The notes beneath the pieces are model-generated. The model did not search any database, was not told the origin of the DNA, and worked only from the letters and a program-made list of their open reading frames with translations. 41,982 nt of DNA from Anaerostipes sp. (GTDB taxonomy: Bacteria > Bacillota > Clostridia > Lachnospirales > Lachnospiraceae), in assembly GCA_028704435.1 (NCBI GenBank), contig JAQWFL010000023.1, positions 1-41,982 of the forward strand, in the 5' to 3' direction. Below, piece by piece: positions 1 through 9,230 of this stretch. Both the position numbers and the translations under genes were made by a program. How positions within the stretch are numbered: the stretch's first letter is position 1; every line of letters begins with the position of its first letter.

Positions 1-105
1 GTTTTGCTCTCCATTGTGATTTTATGTCTTATTGCTATTTTCCTTTATGCTCTAATTCACCTTCTTGAAAACAAGGCGACCTCATCTACCTTGGGGAAAT
101 CTTAA
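1..105 (+). CDS. C-terminal end of a membrane protein, possibly an ABC transporter permease (partial)
   Basis: The frame is open from base 1 to a TAA at 103-105, giving 34 residues. It begins with a strongly hydrophobic helix (VLLSIVILCLIAIFLYALI) followed by a short polar tail. This is how many binding-protein-dependent ABC permeases of the ThiX/SsuC type end, but 34 residues are too few for a firm family call. It runs convergently toward the asparaginase gene. The rest of the gene lies outside the window. Confidence 0.5.
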   Translation, partial: VLLSIVILCLIAIFLYALIHLLENKATSSTLGKS

Positions 106-110
106 GGCAA

Positions 111-141
111 GAGCCGCTGTCTCATTCCAAGACAACGGCTC
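111..141. terminator. Inverted repeat between convergent genes, probable terminator
   Basis: GAGCCG-C-TGTCT pairs with AGACA-A-CGGCTC around a 7-nt loop, with one mismatch. It sits between the stop of the partial membrane-protein gene and the stop of the asparaginase gene. Neither strand has a good U tract, so termination strength is uncertain. Confidence 0.5.
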
Positions 142-145
142 CTGG

Positions 146-1132
146 TTACATACAATCATACCAAATCTCTTGTTGAAATATTCTTTTTTGTTCCTCTAGT
201 TCCTTAACTCCTGTACTTTGCATCCACATAATCTTTGCCATAACAGCTTCCATCGTCATATCCTTTGCTTCTACCACCCGTTCAAGACTCAAGAACTTTC
301 TGCCGACTTCATAAGATAACATATCCGTTCCTTCTTTTAATACCTGTGTCCCCACAACGATAAGGGTTTCATACCTTTGTGAAAGAAGCTTTAAATCATC
401 AAATAATAATTCTGGCAGATTCCCACATCCAAATCCCTCTAAGACCACACAATCATACTTATGAAACACCAGCTCTATTAATTCACTGTTAACATATGGT
501 GTAACCTTTACCAAATGGATGGAAGGCTCCTTTGGATAGGTAAACATAGGGAACCTTTCTGGCTTTTGTAAATCTATATTCCACTGAACTTTTCCATCTT
601 CCACAGTTGCAACTGTTGGCATATTTATACTCTCCATGGAATGATTACTTTTTGTACAAACTTTATTTACTCTCGTTCCCACAATAACATCCCCATCAAA
701 TACCACAAGCACCCCATGACTTTTCTCATTCATGGCAACACATATTGAATCATGTAGATTTTTCACTCCGTCTGATCCTTCCTCTGTCAATGAATGCTGT
801 GCACCAGTAACAATAATAGGCTTTCCTGACTGCTGAATCATATAGGACAATACACTTGATGTATATGCCAATGTGTCCGTTCCATGTAAAATAACAAATC
901 CATCATATTGAGCATACTCTTTTTCTATCTTTGAAACCATCTGGTTCCATTGAGTCCTTCCAATATTACTACTGTCCAAATTCATAAGCTGAATCCCAGA
1001 TACATGACATCCTTCTGGCAATTCAGGCAAATATTCTAATACCTTTCCCACCTCCAACGTAGGTTCCAAACCTCCTCCCTGATTGGTAGATGCTATAGTT
1101 CCTCCAGTTGCAATTAACAATATTTCTTTCAT
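146..1132 (-). CDS. ansA: Type I L-asparaginase
   Basis: Hydrolyses L-asparagine to aspartate and ammonia, probably in the cytoplasm because no signal peptide is present. The 328 residues match the usual length of type I (AnsA) enzymes. The N-terminal TGGTIAS motif (residues 9-15) carries the nucleophilic threonine T12. DSS (53-55) and HGTDT (83-87) form the second catalytic and substrate-binding elements. The ATG is preceded by a GGAGGCGAGGGA Shine-Dalgarno region. The gene is transcribed away from the PHP gene from overlapping divergent promoters. It stands alone, so a housekeeping nitrogen role is likely; glutaminase side activity cannot be judged. Confidence 0.9.
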   Translation of the reverse strand: MKEILLIATGGTIASTNQGGGLEPTLEVGKVLEYLPELPEGCHVSGIQLMNLDSSNIGRTQWNQMVSKIEKEYAQYDGFVILHGTDTLAYTSSVLSYMIQQSGKPIIVTGAQHSLTEEGSDGVKNLHDSICVAMNEKSHGVLVVFDGDVIVGTRVNKVCTKSNHSMESINMPTVATVEDGKVQWNIDLQKPERFPMFTYPKEPSIHLVKVTPYVNSELIELVFHKYDCVVLEGFGCGNLPELLFDDLKLLSQRYETLIVVGTQVLKEGTDMLSYEVGRKFLSLERVVEAKDMTMEAVMAKIMWMQSTGVKELEEQKRIFQQEIWYDCM

Positions 1133-1168
1133 TCCCTCGCCTCCGTTCTTCCTATACTATTACCTTTT

Positions 1169-1210
1169 ATTTTAACTTACATTTGATAAAATGACAAACT
1201 AAGTTATAAT
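1169..1210. promoter_or_regulatory. Overlapping divergent promoters for asparaginase and PHP genes
   Basis: Plus strand: TTGATA (1183-1188), 16-bp spacer, TATAAT (1205-1210), leading to the PHP gene at 1249. Minus strand: TTGTCA (1192-1197), 17-bp spacer, TAAAAT (1169-1174), leading to the asparaginase gene. The two promoters physically overlap, so they probably compete for polymerase. Confidence 0.6.
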
Positions 1211-1248
1211 AGAGTAAGAAAAATAATAAAAATGAAAGGATTTTATAA

Positions 1249-2121
1249 ATGAAAGCTGATTTACATACACATACAGTTTTATCTGATGGTGCACTTGATG
1301 TGGATCAATTATTCCACCATGCAAAGCATATTGGACTTGATTATTTGTCTGTCACCGACCACAATTCCACCCACTCAATTGCACCTGCAATGGCTTTGGG
1401 CGAAGAATTAGATATTCAGGTAATTCCCGGAGTAGAATTGTCTACCTACCATTCAGAAACAGGAACAAAACCTCATATTCTATGTTATTTTCCTGTTGAC
1501 ATAAAGCGTCTTCAAAAAAAGCTGGATAAATATATCCAATTGGAGAAGGAAGCCAAACTTTCCATGTATACAAAGCTAATGGAGGATTATCCCGTTACAT
1601 TAGAACAACTAGAAGAGGCCACAAAATACAGTACCTCTATTTACAAGGTTCATATGATGCAAGTTCTTGCCTCCCTAGGATACACTGGACAACCTATTGG
1701 CGAACTTCATGACAAATTATTTGGAGCAGGCTCAAAATACAACTGTCCTCAAGAATACATTTCCACCAAAGAAGCTGCATCCCTTATTCACACTTGTGGT
1801 GGAGTAGCTGTATTGGCACACCCAGGGCAATATAAAAATCCTATGCTTATGGAGATGCTTATTGAACACAATTATTTAGATGGTCTTGAGTATGAACACC
1901 CTCGAAATGATGAACAAATAAAAGAGCATATTCTAAGCCTCTCCAAAGAACATGATTTGTTCTTGACTGGAGGAACAGACTTTCATGGATTATATTCTAC
2001 AACTCCTTATCCACTTGGAACCTATCTTTGTCCAGAAGAGGGCTTAGAACATCTTCAGGCTGCTGGAAAAGAAGCCAACATGGCCTATTTTAGAAATAAA
2101 GAAAAAGCAGGAAACGAATAG
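1249..2121 (+). CDS. PHP-domain phosphoesterase (TrpH/YciV, RNase AM-like)
   Basis: Metal-dependent phosphoesterase of the PHP family. The N-terminus has the defining HTHTxxSDG signature (residues 6-14) and a VTDHN motif near residue 36. Further histidine/aspartate motifs lie at LAHPGQ (about 190-195) and TDFHG near 245. In TrpH/YciV relatives these ligands hold two or three metal ions and act on 3',5'-nucleotide bisphosphates or RNA 5' ends; which substrate applies here is inferred from family only. 290 residues is typical. The start has a weak AAAGGA ribosome site. The gene ends in a bidirectional terminator shared with the ECF S-component gene. Confidence 0.8.
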   Translation: MKADLHTHTVLSDGALDVDQLFHHAKHIGLDYLSVTDHNSTHSIAPAMALGEELDIQVIPGVELSTYHSETGTKPHILCYFPVDIKRLQKKLDKYIQLEKEAKLSMYTKLMEDYPVTLEQLEEATKYSTSIYKVHMMQVLASLGYTGQPIGELHDKLFGAGSKYNCPQEYISTKEAASLIHTCGGVAVLAHPGQYKNPMLMEMLIEHNYLDGLEYEHPRNDEQIKEHILSLSKEHDLFLTGGTDFHGLYSTTPYPLGTYLCPEEGLEHLQAAGKEANMAYFRNKEKAGNE

Positions 2122-2135
2122 TCTCCTGCTTCTTT
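2106..2135. terminator. Bidirectional intrinsic terminator
   Basis: AGCAGGA (2106-2112) pairs with TCCTGCT (2124-2130) and T-rich stretches flank it on both strands. The hairpin overlaps the last codons of the PHP gene and serves both converging genes. Confidence 0.75.
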
Positions 2136-2738
2136 TTATAAACTTCTAACAACACTATGAAGAACTTTTGAAACAGTTCCTCCCACCAAGGCTCCCGCTA
2201 CTATCTCAACTACTGCATTGATTCCCACAAATGCACAAATAAAATTAATTGGATTCAAACTTCCCATGGTTGTGTTCAAATTCTGTATATAATCCGTATT
2301 CCAATAACAAAGGACCAAGGCTCCCATGAAAAATACTGTGTTTAGAAATGGAGCCAAAAAACCACCTATATAATACGAACTGGTTGACATCCCCTTGCTC
2401 TTTCGAAGCATCTTAAAAATAACTCCAGTTAAAAATCCCATCAGAGTTCTTGTGGGTACCGCTACTAGAAAAGCATAAAATGGATTGATTCCCACAAGAA
2501 CCGCTCCAAATGGATTCAGCCCAAAGAATCTTGCAAAACTTGTAATTCCAAATACAAAACCAAGAACCGCTCCTGCTGCTGGCGAAAACAACATCGCACC
2601 AATCCCAACCGGAATTGTAAGTAAAGAAATCTCAAGTAATCCTAATCGTAAATAACCTAATGGTGTAAATGTCATAATTAAAATAATCGTAATAAACAAT
2701 GAAATCTGTACCATTCTCAACACTTTTTTGTTATCCAT
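2136..2738 (-). CDS. ECF transporter S component, substrate unknown
   Basis: Substrate-binding integral membrane subunit of an energy-coupling factor vitamin transporter. The 200 residues form about six hydrophobic segments. The start (VQISLFITIILIMTFTPLGYLRLG) and the following gated, glycine/alanine-rich helices match the ECF_trnsprt (PF12822-type) family, which includes proposed pantothenate and other vitamin carriers. No ATPase or EcfT gene is adjacent, so it most likely uses a shared group II ECF module encoded elsewhere. No riboswitch was seen in its leader, so the vitamin cannot be assigned. An AGGAGGA ribosome site precedes the ATG. Confidence 0.8.
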   Translation of the reverse strand: MDNKKVLRMVQISLFITIILIMTFTPLGYLRLGLLEISLLTIPVGIGAMLFSPAAGAVLGFVFGITSFARFFGLNPFGAVLVGINPFYAFLVAVPTRTLMGFLTGVIFKMLRKSKGMSTSSYYIGGFLAPFLNTVFFMGALVLCYWNTDYIQNLNTTMGSLNPINFICAFVGINAVVEIVAGALVGGTVSKVLHSVVRSL

Positions 2739-2767
2739 GTTCCCTCTATCCTCCTATCTTTCCGTAT

Positions 2768-2797
2768 ATTCTACCATACTTCCCCATATTTATACAA
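2768..2797 (-). promoter_or_regulatory. Promoter of the ECF S-component gene
   Basis: TTGTAT (2792-2797), 18-bp spacer, TAGAAT (2768-2773), with a TGn extension directly upstream of the -10. Confidence 0.5.
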
Positions 2798-2864
2798 GAT
2801 GAATCTTAAATGTTAAATTCATTTGTTAAAAATGATACAATATTCTTACTTTTATATGCATGTA

Positions 2865-3028
2865 TTGACCTTTTTGGTAATATATGTTACTGTCTTTTTA
2901 AGGCTATATTCCTGTCTCTTATAACATTTTGTTCATCATAAAATCAATCTATTCTCATTATAAGACACAGGAGTAGCCTTTTATCATGCTGTGCATAATT
3001 TAAGCCAAGGAAGCCCCTTAGGCTTTTT
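2865..3028 (+). ncRNA. Candidate structured small RNA with promoter and terminator
   Basis: A TTGACC -35 (2865-2870) and weak TACTGT -10 (2888-2893) with a 17-bp spacer would start RNA near 2900. There a long imperfect hairpin begins: arm 2900-2923 pairs with 2959-2980 as 7, 6 and 7 bp, separated by a small bulge and a C-C mismatch, with a loop of about 35 nt. The transcript would end at a second hairpin (3003-3024: AGCC-AAGG / CCTT-A-GGCT) followed by five T residues. No open frame of useful length occurs inside. It does not match a family I can name; a MITE-like inverted repeat is the alternative. Confidence 0.45.
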
Positions 3029-3532
3029 CATATACATTTCTATGCTAATTATCTATTTATCCTTAAAACACCCATTTAATGTGTTTGATATATTTTTAAC
3101 ATACTTGTAACATTTTCATGTTAATTCAAAAAAATACAACCCCTTATATAAATAAGTGGTTGCATGATATAACCTTATATTGTGTATATTCTATTACCAT
3201 TTACTGTTTATTGACTGTGTTTCTTCTATTTCTACCTATAGCAATTAAATATCTTATGGCTATCCTTGAACTTAACCCCTTAGCATCAGATAAATAACAA
3301 AATAAATAATATATAGTTTTTGCTAAAGTTTAAATTATTTTGAAAAATAAGCAAAAGATTTCCTAATAAAAAAATAACTGAACTGATTATATTAACTCTC
3401 ATATTTAAAACATCCCTCGTACCTCTCCTTCTAATTTAGTTAGTTCTTTCTAACTTTATACTATCACTTCTATAAAATAAAGCAATGCATTTGAATGAAT
3501 CATTTTCTCAATAAGTCTTTCATTGTTTTGAC
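3029..3532. other. Gene-free AT-rich stretch
   Basis: No open reading frame with a ribosome site was seen on either strand and stops are frequent in all frames. It holds one complete minus-strand terminator (3128-3165) and a small AGTTAG/CTAACT hairpin near 3439-3456. It may be the remains of a deleted gene between two copies of the same terminator. Confidence 0.5.
3128..3165 (-). terminator. Second copy of the tuf-type terminator
   Basis: Reading the minus strand, TGCAACCACTTAT pairs with ATAAGGGGTTGTA and is followed by seven T residues. The right arm and tail are nearly identical to the tuf terminator 405 bp away. Confidence 0.65.
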
Positions 3533-3570
3533 AAAAAAACTGCAACCCCTTATATAATAAGGGATTGCAG
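3533..3570 (-). terminator. Intrinsic terminator of tuf
   Basis: Minus strand: CTGCAATCCCTTAT pairs with ATAAGGGGTTGCAG, followed by seven T residues. It lies 37 bp after the tuf stop. Confidence 0.85.
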
Positions 3571-3606
3571 TATATTAGACATTCTTAGTGAATGAGAAAT
3601 TGTTGA

Positions 3607-4800
3607 CTATTCAATAATAGTTGCAACTCTTCCTGATCCTACTGTACGTCCACCTTCACGAATAGCAAAAGATAAACCTTGAGCCATAGCGATTGGATGA
3701 ATTAATTCGATTGTCATTTCTACGTTATCTCCAGGCATACACATTTCTGTTCCTTCTGGAAGATCAATAACACCTGTTACGTCAGTTGTTCTGAAGTAGA
3801 ACTGTGGACGGTAGTTGTTAAAGAATGGAGTATGACGTCCACCTTCATCTTTAGTTAAAACGTATACTTGAGCTGTAAACTTTGTATGACATGTAATTGA
3901 TCCTGGTTTACAAAGTACTTGACCTCTTTCGATATCTTCTCTTTGAACACCACGAAGTAATGCACCAATGTTATCTCCAGCTTGAGCTTCATCAAGAAGT
4001 TTACGGAACATTTCGATTCCTGTTACAACAACTTTCATTGTTTCTTCTTTGATTCCAACGATTTCAACTTCTTCAGATACGTGAAGAACACCGCTTTCTA
4101 CTCTACCAGTTGCAACTGTACCACGTCCTGTGATAGAGAATACATCTTCTACTGGCATTAAGAATGGTTTGTCTGTATCACGTTGTGGATCTGGGATATA
4201 GCTATCTACAGCATCCATAAGTTCCATGATCTTATCTCCCCATTCTCCTGAAGGATCTTCTAATGCTTTAAGAGCTGATCCTTGGATGATTGGAGTATCA
4301 TCACCTGGGAATTCGTATTCATTTAATAGTTCACGAATTTCCATTTCTACTAATTCTAATAATTCTTCATCGTCTACCATGTCACATTTGTTCATGAATA
4401 CTACGATGTATGGAACACCTACTTGACGAGAAAGTAAGATATGTTCCTTTGTTTGAGCCATAACACCATCAGTTGCAGCTACTACTAAGATAGCTCCATC
4501 CATTTGAGCAGCTCCTGTAATCATGTTCTTTACATAATCGGCATGTCCTGGGCAGTCAACGTGAGCGTAGTGACGGTTATCTGTCTCATACTCAACGTGA
4601 GCTGTAGAGATAGTAATTCCACGTTCTCTTTCTTCTGGTGCTTTATCGATATTTTCGAAATCTACAGCGTCATTTCCTTCAACTCTAGCACTTAATGTTT
4701 TAGTGATAGCTGCTGTTAATGTTGTTTTACCATGATCGACATGACCAATAGTACCGATGTTACAATGGGGTTTGGTTCTCTCAAACTTTTCTTTAGCCAT
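3607..4800 (-). CDS. tuf: Elongation factor Tu
   Basis: GTPase that delivers aminoacyl-tRNA to the ribosome. The start is placed at the ATG ending at 4800, giving 397 residues beginning [12 protein letters not shown]. It has an AAGGAGGAC ribosome site; an in-frame ATG 12 codons upstream lacks one. The P loop is GHVDHGKT (residues 19-26). DCPGHADY (switch II) and NKCD (guanine specificity) follow, then the two beta-barrel domains ending in RTVGSGRV. It is last in the rpsL-rpsG-fusA-tuf cluster but has its own promoter directly beside the fusA stop, so it can be made in excess of fusA, as is usual for this protein. Confidence 0.98.
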   Translation of the reverse strand: MAKEKFERTKPHCNIGTIGHVDHGKTTLTAAITKTLSARVEGNDAVDFENIDKAPEERERGITISTAHVEYETDNRHYAHVDCPGHADYVKNMITGAAQMDGAILVVAATDGVMAQTKEHILLSRQVGVPYIVVFMNKCDMVDDEELLELVEMEIRELLNEYEFPGDDTPIIQGSALKALEDPSGEWGDKIMELMDAVDSYIPDPQRDTDKPFLMPVEDVFSITGRGTVATGRVESGVLHVSEEVEIVGIKEETMKVVVTGIEMFRKLLDEAQAGDNIGALLRGVQREDIERGQVLCKPGSITCHTKFTAQVYVLTKDEGGRHTPFFNNYRPQFYFRTTDVTGVIDLPEGTEMCMPGDNVEMTIELIHPIAMAQGLSFAIREGGRTVGSGRVATIIE

Positions 4801-4821
4801 TTTTAATGTCCTCCTTATTAT

Positions 4822-4922
4822 GCCCTTTGGGCACATAAATTAATTTTTATTTACTACTTCAAGTCTACAATTAATATAAACTGTCTAAACTTGATTATAT
4901 TTCATTTCATACAAGATTTCAA
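4822..4922 (-). promoter_or_regulatory. tuf promoter and leader hairpin
   Basis: TTGAAA (4917-4922), 17-bp spacer, TATAAT (4894-4899). The -35 lies 21 bp after the fusA stop and no terminator intervenes, so read-through from fusA adds to initiation here. A TGCCC-AAA-GGGCA hairpin (4822-4834) sits just upstream of the tuf Shine-Dalgarno sequence and may affect translation. Confidence 0.7.
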
Positions 4923-4942
4923 GCAAATTTAAGAAAAACTGC

Positions 4943-7060
4943 CTAATTTGTCTTATCTGAAATAACCTTTTCTTGAACATTCTTTGGAACTGGATCATAA
5001 CTACTAAAGAACATTGAGTAGTTACCACGTCCCTGAGTTCTTGAACGTAAGTCTGTTGAATATCCGAACATCTCTGCTAGTGGAACAAATCCTCTGATCA
5101 TTTTTCCACCACCAATATCGTCCATACCTTCAATACGACCACGACGAGAGTTAATATCTCCGATAACATCTCCCATGTATTCTTCTGGAGTTGTTACTTC
5201 GACTCTCATGATAGGCTCAAGTAAGATAGCTCCTGCTTTTTGCATAGCTTCTTTGAATGCCATAGATCCAGCGATATGGAAAGCCATTTCACTAGAATCG
5301 ACATCATGGTAAGATCCATCGTATACTGTAGCTTTTACACCAAGTACTGGGAATCCACCTAAGATACCAGCTTGAGCTGCTTCTTCGATACCTTCTCCAA
5401 CTGCTGGGATGTATTCTTTTGGAATATTACCACCAACAACTGTAGATTCAAATTTAAATAATTCTTCACCATTGGCATCCATTGGTTCAAAGTGAACCTT
5501 ACAATGTCCATATTGTCCACGTCCACCAGATTGTTTTGCATATTTGCTATCAATATCAACGGCTTTTGTGAATGTTTCTTTATAAGCAACTTGTGGAGCA
5601 CCTACGTTAGCGTCTACCTTAAATTCACGAAGTAAACGGTCAACGATAATCTCAAGATGAAGTTCTCCCATTCCTGAAATAATTGTTTGTCCTGTTTCAT
5701 GATCAGTATGAGCTCTAAATGTAGGATCTTCTTCAGCAAGCTTAGCTAATGCTTCAGACATCTTTCCTTGGTCTCCCTTAGTCTTAGGTTCGATAGCAAT
5801 ATCGATAACTGGCTCTGGGAATTCCATAGATTCAAGAATTACTGGATGTTGTTCATCACAGATTGTATCTCCAGTACTTGTTCCTTTAAAACCAACAGCT
5901 GCTGCGATATCTCCTGAATATACAGTATCTAACTCTTCACGCTTGTTAGCATGCATCTGAAGAATACGTCCAACACGCTCTTTCTTTTCTTTTGTTGCGT
6001 TCAATACATAAGATCCAGACTTCATTGTTCCTGAGTATACACGGAAGAAAGCAAGCTTTCCAACGAATGGATCTGTCATAATCTTAAACGCTAATGCTGA
6101 GAAAGGTTCCTCATCTGATGAATGTCTTACAACTTCATTTCCATCTTCATCAACACCCTCAATTGCTGGGATATCTGTTGGAGCTGGCATAAATTCAATA
6201 ACTGCATCCAATAACTTTTGAACACCCTTGTTACGGTAAGCTGTTCCACAACAAACAGGAACTGCTGTACACTCACAAGTACCTTTTCTCAATACCTTTT
6301 TCAATTCATCAATTGTAGGTTCTTCACCTTCAAGGTACTGCATCATTAATTCATCATCTAGTTCACAGATCTTTTCAACTAATTCTGTATGATAAAGTTC
6401 TGCATCTTCTTTCATGTCTTCTGGAATTTCTGTAATTGAAATACTTTCACCCTTTTCATCATTGTAGATGTAAGCTTGCATTTCAAATAGATCAATAATT
6501 CCAACGAAATCATCTTCAGCACCAATTGGTAATTGAAGCATAATTGCATTCTTTCCAAGGCGCTCTCTGATTTGTTCTACGGCTCCGTAGAAGTTTGCAC
6601 CAATGATATCCATCTTATTGACGAATGCCATTCTTGGTACATTGTATGTGTCAGCTTGACGCCATACATTTTCAGATTGAGGTTCTACTCCACCCTTTGC
6701 ACAGAAAACACCTACTGCACCATCAAGTACACGCAGTGAACGTTCAACTTCTACTGTAAAGTCAACGTGACCCGGTGTATCAATAATGTTAATACGATGT
6801 TCTGGAGCTCCAGGAACTACTTTATTCTCTTTTTGAAGAGTCCAATGGCAAGTTGTAGCAGCAGAAGTAATTGTAATACCTCTCTCTTGTTCCTGCTCCA
6901 TCCAGTCCATGGTAGCTGTTCCTTCATGAGTATCACCAATCTTATAATTTACACCAGTATAATAAAGGATACGCTCTGTTAATGTTGTCTTACCAGCATC
7001 GATATGAGCCATGATTCCAATATTTCTGGTTTGTTCTAATGGATATTCTCTTCCAGCCAA
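4943..7060 (-). CDS. fusA: Elongation factor G
   Basis: Translocase GTPase. 705 residues with P loop AHIDAGKTT (about 18-26), [12 protein letters not shown], and the domain IV/V region ending [16 protein letters not shown]. The start codon is TTG (7060-7058), placed eight or so bases after a GGAGGAAAG ribosome site and matching the family N-terminus [20 protein letters not shown]. It follows rpsG by 53 bp with no terminator, so it is co-transcribed with rpsL-rpsG. The TTG start may set its yield below that of its neighbours. Confidence 0.98.
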   Translation of the reverse strand: MAGREYPLEQTRNIGIMAHIDAGKTTLTERILYYTGVNYKIGDTHEGTATMDWMEQEQERGITITSAATTCHWTLQKENKVVPGAPEHRINIIDTPGHVDFTVEVERSLRVLDGAVGVFCAKGGVEPQSENVWRQADTYNVPRMAFVNKMDIIGANFYGAVEQIRERLGKNAIMLQLPIGAEDDFVGIIDLFEMQAYIYNDEKGESISITEIPEDMKEDAELYHTELVEKICELDDELMMQYLEGEEPTIDELKKVLRKGTCECTAVPVCCGTAYRNKGVQKLLDAVIEFMPAPTDIPAIEGVDEDGNEVVRHSSDEEPFSALAFKIMTDPFVGKLAFFRVYSGTMKSGSYVLNATKEKKERVGRILQMHANKREELDTVYSGDIAAAVGFKGTSTGDTICDEQHPVILESMEFPEPVIDIAIEPKTKGDQGKMSEALAKLAEEDPTFRAHTDHETGQTIISGMGELHLEIIVDRLLREFKVDANVGAPQVAYKETFTKAVDIDSKYAKQSGGRGQYGHCKVHFEPMDANGEELFKFESTVVGGNIPKEYIPAVGEGIEEAAQAGILGGFPVLGVKATVYDGSYHDVDSSEMAFHIAGSMAFKEAMQKAGAILLEPIMRVEVTTPEEYMGDVIGDINSRRGRIEGMDDIGGGKMIRGFVPLAEMFGYSTDLRSRTQGRGNYSMFFSSYDPVPKNVQEKVISDKTN

Positions 7061-7113
7061 GATTCTTTCCTCCTATTGTCAATATTTGCACGTATAATTT
7101 TAGTGGTAACAGA

Positions 7114-7701
<588 letters not shown>

Positions 7702-7704
7702 TTA

Positions 7705-7778
7705 CCTGTAGCTTACAGGAAAATAATAATAGTACCAGCACAACTATACAAGGTAGCATATTCCTATGCTGCTTTGTA
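7705..7778 (-). promoter_or_regulatory. Two hairpins in the rpsL-rpsG intercistronic region
   Basis: First, a 14-bp stem with two mismatches and a GGAA tetraloop (7747-7778, TACAAAGCAGCATA / TATGCTACCTTGTA). Second, CCTGTA-AGC-TACAGG (7705-7719). Neither is followed by a U tract, so they are not ordinary terminators. Position suggests an S7 binding or mRNA-processing site. Confidence 0.45.
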
Positions 7779-7791
7779 CCAATTTAGTTTC

Positions 7792-8208
7792 TTATTTCTT
7801 TTTAGGTTTCTTAGCTCCATATTTAGAACGAGCTTGCATTCTGTTAGCAACACCAGCTGTATCTAGTGTACCTCTAACAATATGGTAACGAGTACCTGGT
7901 AAATCCTTAACACGACCTCCACGAATAAGAACAACACTATGTTCTTGTAGGTTATGTCCTTCTCCAGGAATATAACTTGTTACTTCAATCCCGTTAGATA
8001 GACGAACTCTGGCAATCTTACGAAGAGCTGAGTTAGGCTTCTTAGGTGTAGCAGTCTTAACAGCTGTACATACTCCTCTTTTTTGTGGAGAACTAGAATC
8101 AACAGACTTCTTCTTTAAAGAGTTAAATCCTTTTTGAAGAGCTGGTGCTGTAGACTTCTTCGTTGTTGTCTTTCTTCCTTTTCTAACTAATTGGTTAAAA
8201 GTTGGCAT
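7792..8208 (-). CDS. rpsL: Ribosomal protein S12
   Basis: 30S decoding-centre protein, 138 residues. It has the expected [12 protein letters not shown] start, [11 protein letters not shown] loop and [13 protein letters not shown] loop. The lysines in these loops are the ones whose change gives streptomycin resistance, and both are wild type. A GGAGGTGAAATGAA ribosome site precedes the ATG. It is the first gene of the rpsL-rpsG-fusA-tuf cluster, with its own consensus promoter and a structured leader. Confidence 0.98.
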   Translation of the reverse strand: MPTFNQLVRKGRKTTTKKSTAPALQKGFNSLKKKSVDSSSPQKRGVCTAVKTATPKKPNSALRKIARVRLSNGIEVTSYIPGEGHNLQEHSVVLIRGGRVKDLPGTRYHIVRGTLDTAGVANRMQARSKYGAKKPKKK

Positions 8209-8244
8209 TTCATTTCACCTCCATACATATTTTCTACTGTAGCT

Positions 8245-8322
8245 ACTTATTCTTTACAATAAGTAACGCATGTATATCTACACGCGTTTAATCATTATAT
8301 ATCCTCATTTATTTTTTGTCAA
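8245..8322 (-). promoter_or_regulatory. str operon promoter and structured leader
   Basis: Perfect consensus promoter: TTGACA (8317-8322), 17-bp spacer, TATAAT (8294-8299). The first transcribed bases form a 10-bp hairpin (8265-8288, AACGCGTGTA / TACATGCGTT, loop GATA), followed by CTTATT / AATAAG (8245-8262). No U tract follows, which suggests a leader for stability or protein binding rather than an attenuator. Confidence 0.75.
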
Positions 8323-8360
8323 TAGATTTCAGACATTTTTTTCCGGCTAACCAATGACAA

Positions 8361-8397
8361 AAAATAACCCGCCAGGATAATTCCTGACGAGTTATTT
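8361..8397 (-). terminator. Terminator after the c-di-GMP-controlled gene
   Basis: AATAACTCGTCAGGA pairs with TCCTGGCGGGTTATT around ATTA and is followed by a T run. It separates this transcription unit from the str promoter. Confidence 0.8.
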
Positions 8398-8411
8398 AAG
8401 TTCATGATTTG

Positions 8412-8979
8412 TTACATATTCTTTACAGTCTTTGCAACATAATCATAAGCGCGTGGGCAAGTTCTCTTTAATCCGCTTGGATTCATTGTATACTCTGCAA
8501 ATGCTCCAGCAAAAAATTCACTTGCTTTAGATGTCTCGTATGAGTCATCTGCTGAACCATTAAAGTTTCTTCTTTCAGCGTTATAAATTGAACGCCATTC
8601 ATTGGTGTTAGCTGCTGCGTTTGCTTCTAGCGTAACTATTTGTTGTTGTTGTAATTCTAACAGTCGTTGTTGTTCTAATTTGTTTCTTTCTCTTTGCTGT
8701 TGTTGTCTTCTTTTCAACTTTAGTTACTGTTTTCTTTACAACTTTCGCTGCAATACTCTTTGTTGTGCGAATGTTTGTCTTTGTACTTGTCTGAGTTCTT
8801 ACAGTTTTTCTTTTTGCTTTTTTCTTAAGTTTATAGTTTTTAACGCTAACTTTCTTTTTTGTGCTAACTTTGACCGTTGCTGCTTTTGCTTCCTTCACAT
8901 TAGCTCCAACCCCCATTGGAACTGCTATTGAAAGGATTGCTATTGCTACTAATAAAATTTTTTTAATTGACTTTTTCAT
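8412..8979 (-). pseudogene. Secreted protein with PPEP/lethal-factor-like C-terminus, frameshifted
   Basis: Two minus-strand frames overlap in a CAA/ACA repeat. The first (8608-8979 if started at the ATG nine bases after GGGAGG) begins MKKSIKKILLVAIAILSIAV, a signal peptide ending near AKA-A, then turns Lys/Thr-rich. The second (8412-8717, +1 relative) is Gln-rich and coiled-coil-like, then ends with EFFAGAFAEY and a Leu-Lys-x-x-Cys-Pro-x-x-Tyr pattern. That ending resembles the C-terminus of the M34 lethal-factor/Pro-Pro-endopeptidase family, including its third zinc-ligand glutamate. No HExxH is present in either frame, so a catalytic domain is missing. A joined product would be about 189 residues. 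A sequencing error, a true frameshift or recoding are all possible. Confidence 0.6.
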
Positions 8980-9008
8980 AACCATGCGCCTCCCTGATTA
9001 AAGGTGAC

Positions 9009-9028
9009 ACAAAAACCATTCTGGTTTG
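9009..9028 (-). terminator. Expression-platform hairpin of the second riboswitch
   Basis: AAACCA-GAA-TGGTTT followed by TTGTG, just upstream of the coding start. The flanking GTAACCGCTATC is complementary to the 3' strand of aptamer 2 (GATAGC-C-GGTT), giving a possible antiterminator. Confidence 0.5.
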
Positions 9029-9075
9029 ATAGCGGTTACGAATTCTTTCCCCACTGTCTGCACATGAACTATCAT

Positions 9076-9155
9076 GTGGCAACCGGCTATCATTGTCCTT
9101 TTGGACTTTAGACCCTTGGCTTTGTGTCCCTACCTTTCGATAGGTTTACTAACTA
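9076..9155 (-). promoter_or_regulatory. Cyclic-di-GMP-I (GEMM-I) riboswitch, copy 2
   Basis: On the minus strand the aptamer shows GTAAACC, a GAAA tetraloop stem (CCTATC-GAAA-GGTAGG), the GGGACACAAAGCC core, the GGGTCTAA receptor side and GATAGCCGGTTGCC closing the structure. These are the conserved parts of the GEMM-I class. A CACATGA/TCATGTG hairpin follows at once, as it also does in copy 1. Confidence 0.9.
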
Positions 9156-9230
9156 TTAAATTCCCAAATACATCTTCATCGTTCCTTGTTGAACTGTGTA
9201 GAATATTTTGGCTTAATCAGTTTAGACATT

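Noticed and set aside
2986..3003. A five-codon leader peptide (ATG CTG TGC ATA ATT TAA) before the 3003 terminator
   Set aside because: The upstream GGAG is too far from the ATG and there is no downstream gene on the plus strand to attenuate.
3029..3532. Possible tRNA or CRISPR sequence in the gene-free region
   Set aside because: No cloverleaf with a TTCGA-type arm and no spaced direct repeats were found.
4801..4836. A 12-codon N-terminal extension of EF-Tu
   Set aside because: No ribosome site precedes the upstream ATG, whereas AAGGAGGAC precedes the ATG at 4800 and the family begins there.
8608..8717. Programmed ribosomal frameshifting as the explanation of the overlapping frames
   Set aside because: Possible, but no clear slippery heptamer with downstream structure was seen, and a repeat tract makes indel or sequence error simpler.
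8602..8931. A 109-codon plus-strand frame rich in Cys, Ser and Phe
   Set aside because: It is antisense to the repeat-rich secreted protein; its odd composition mirrors the Lys/Thr/Gln codons on the other strand and it has no ribosome site.
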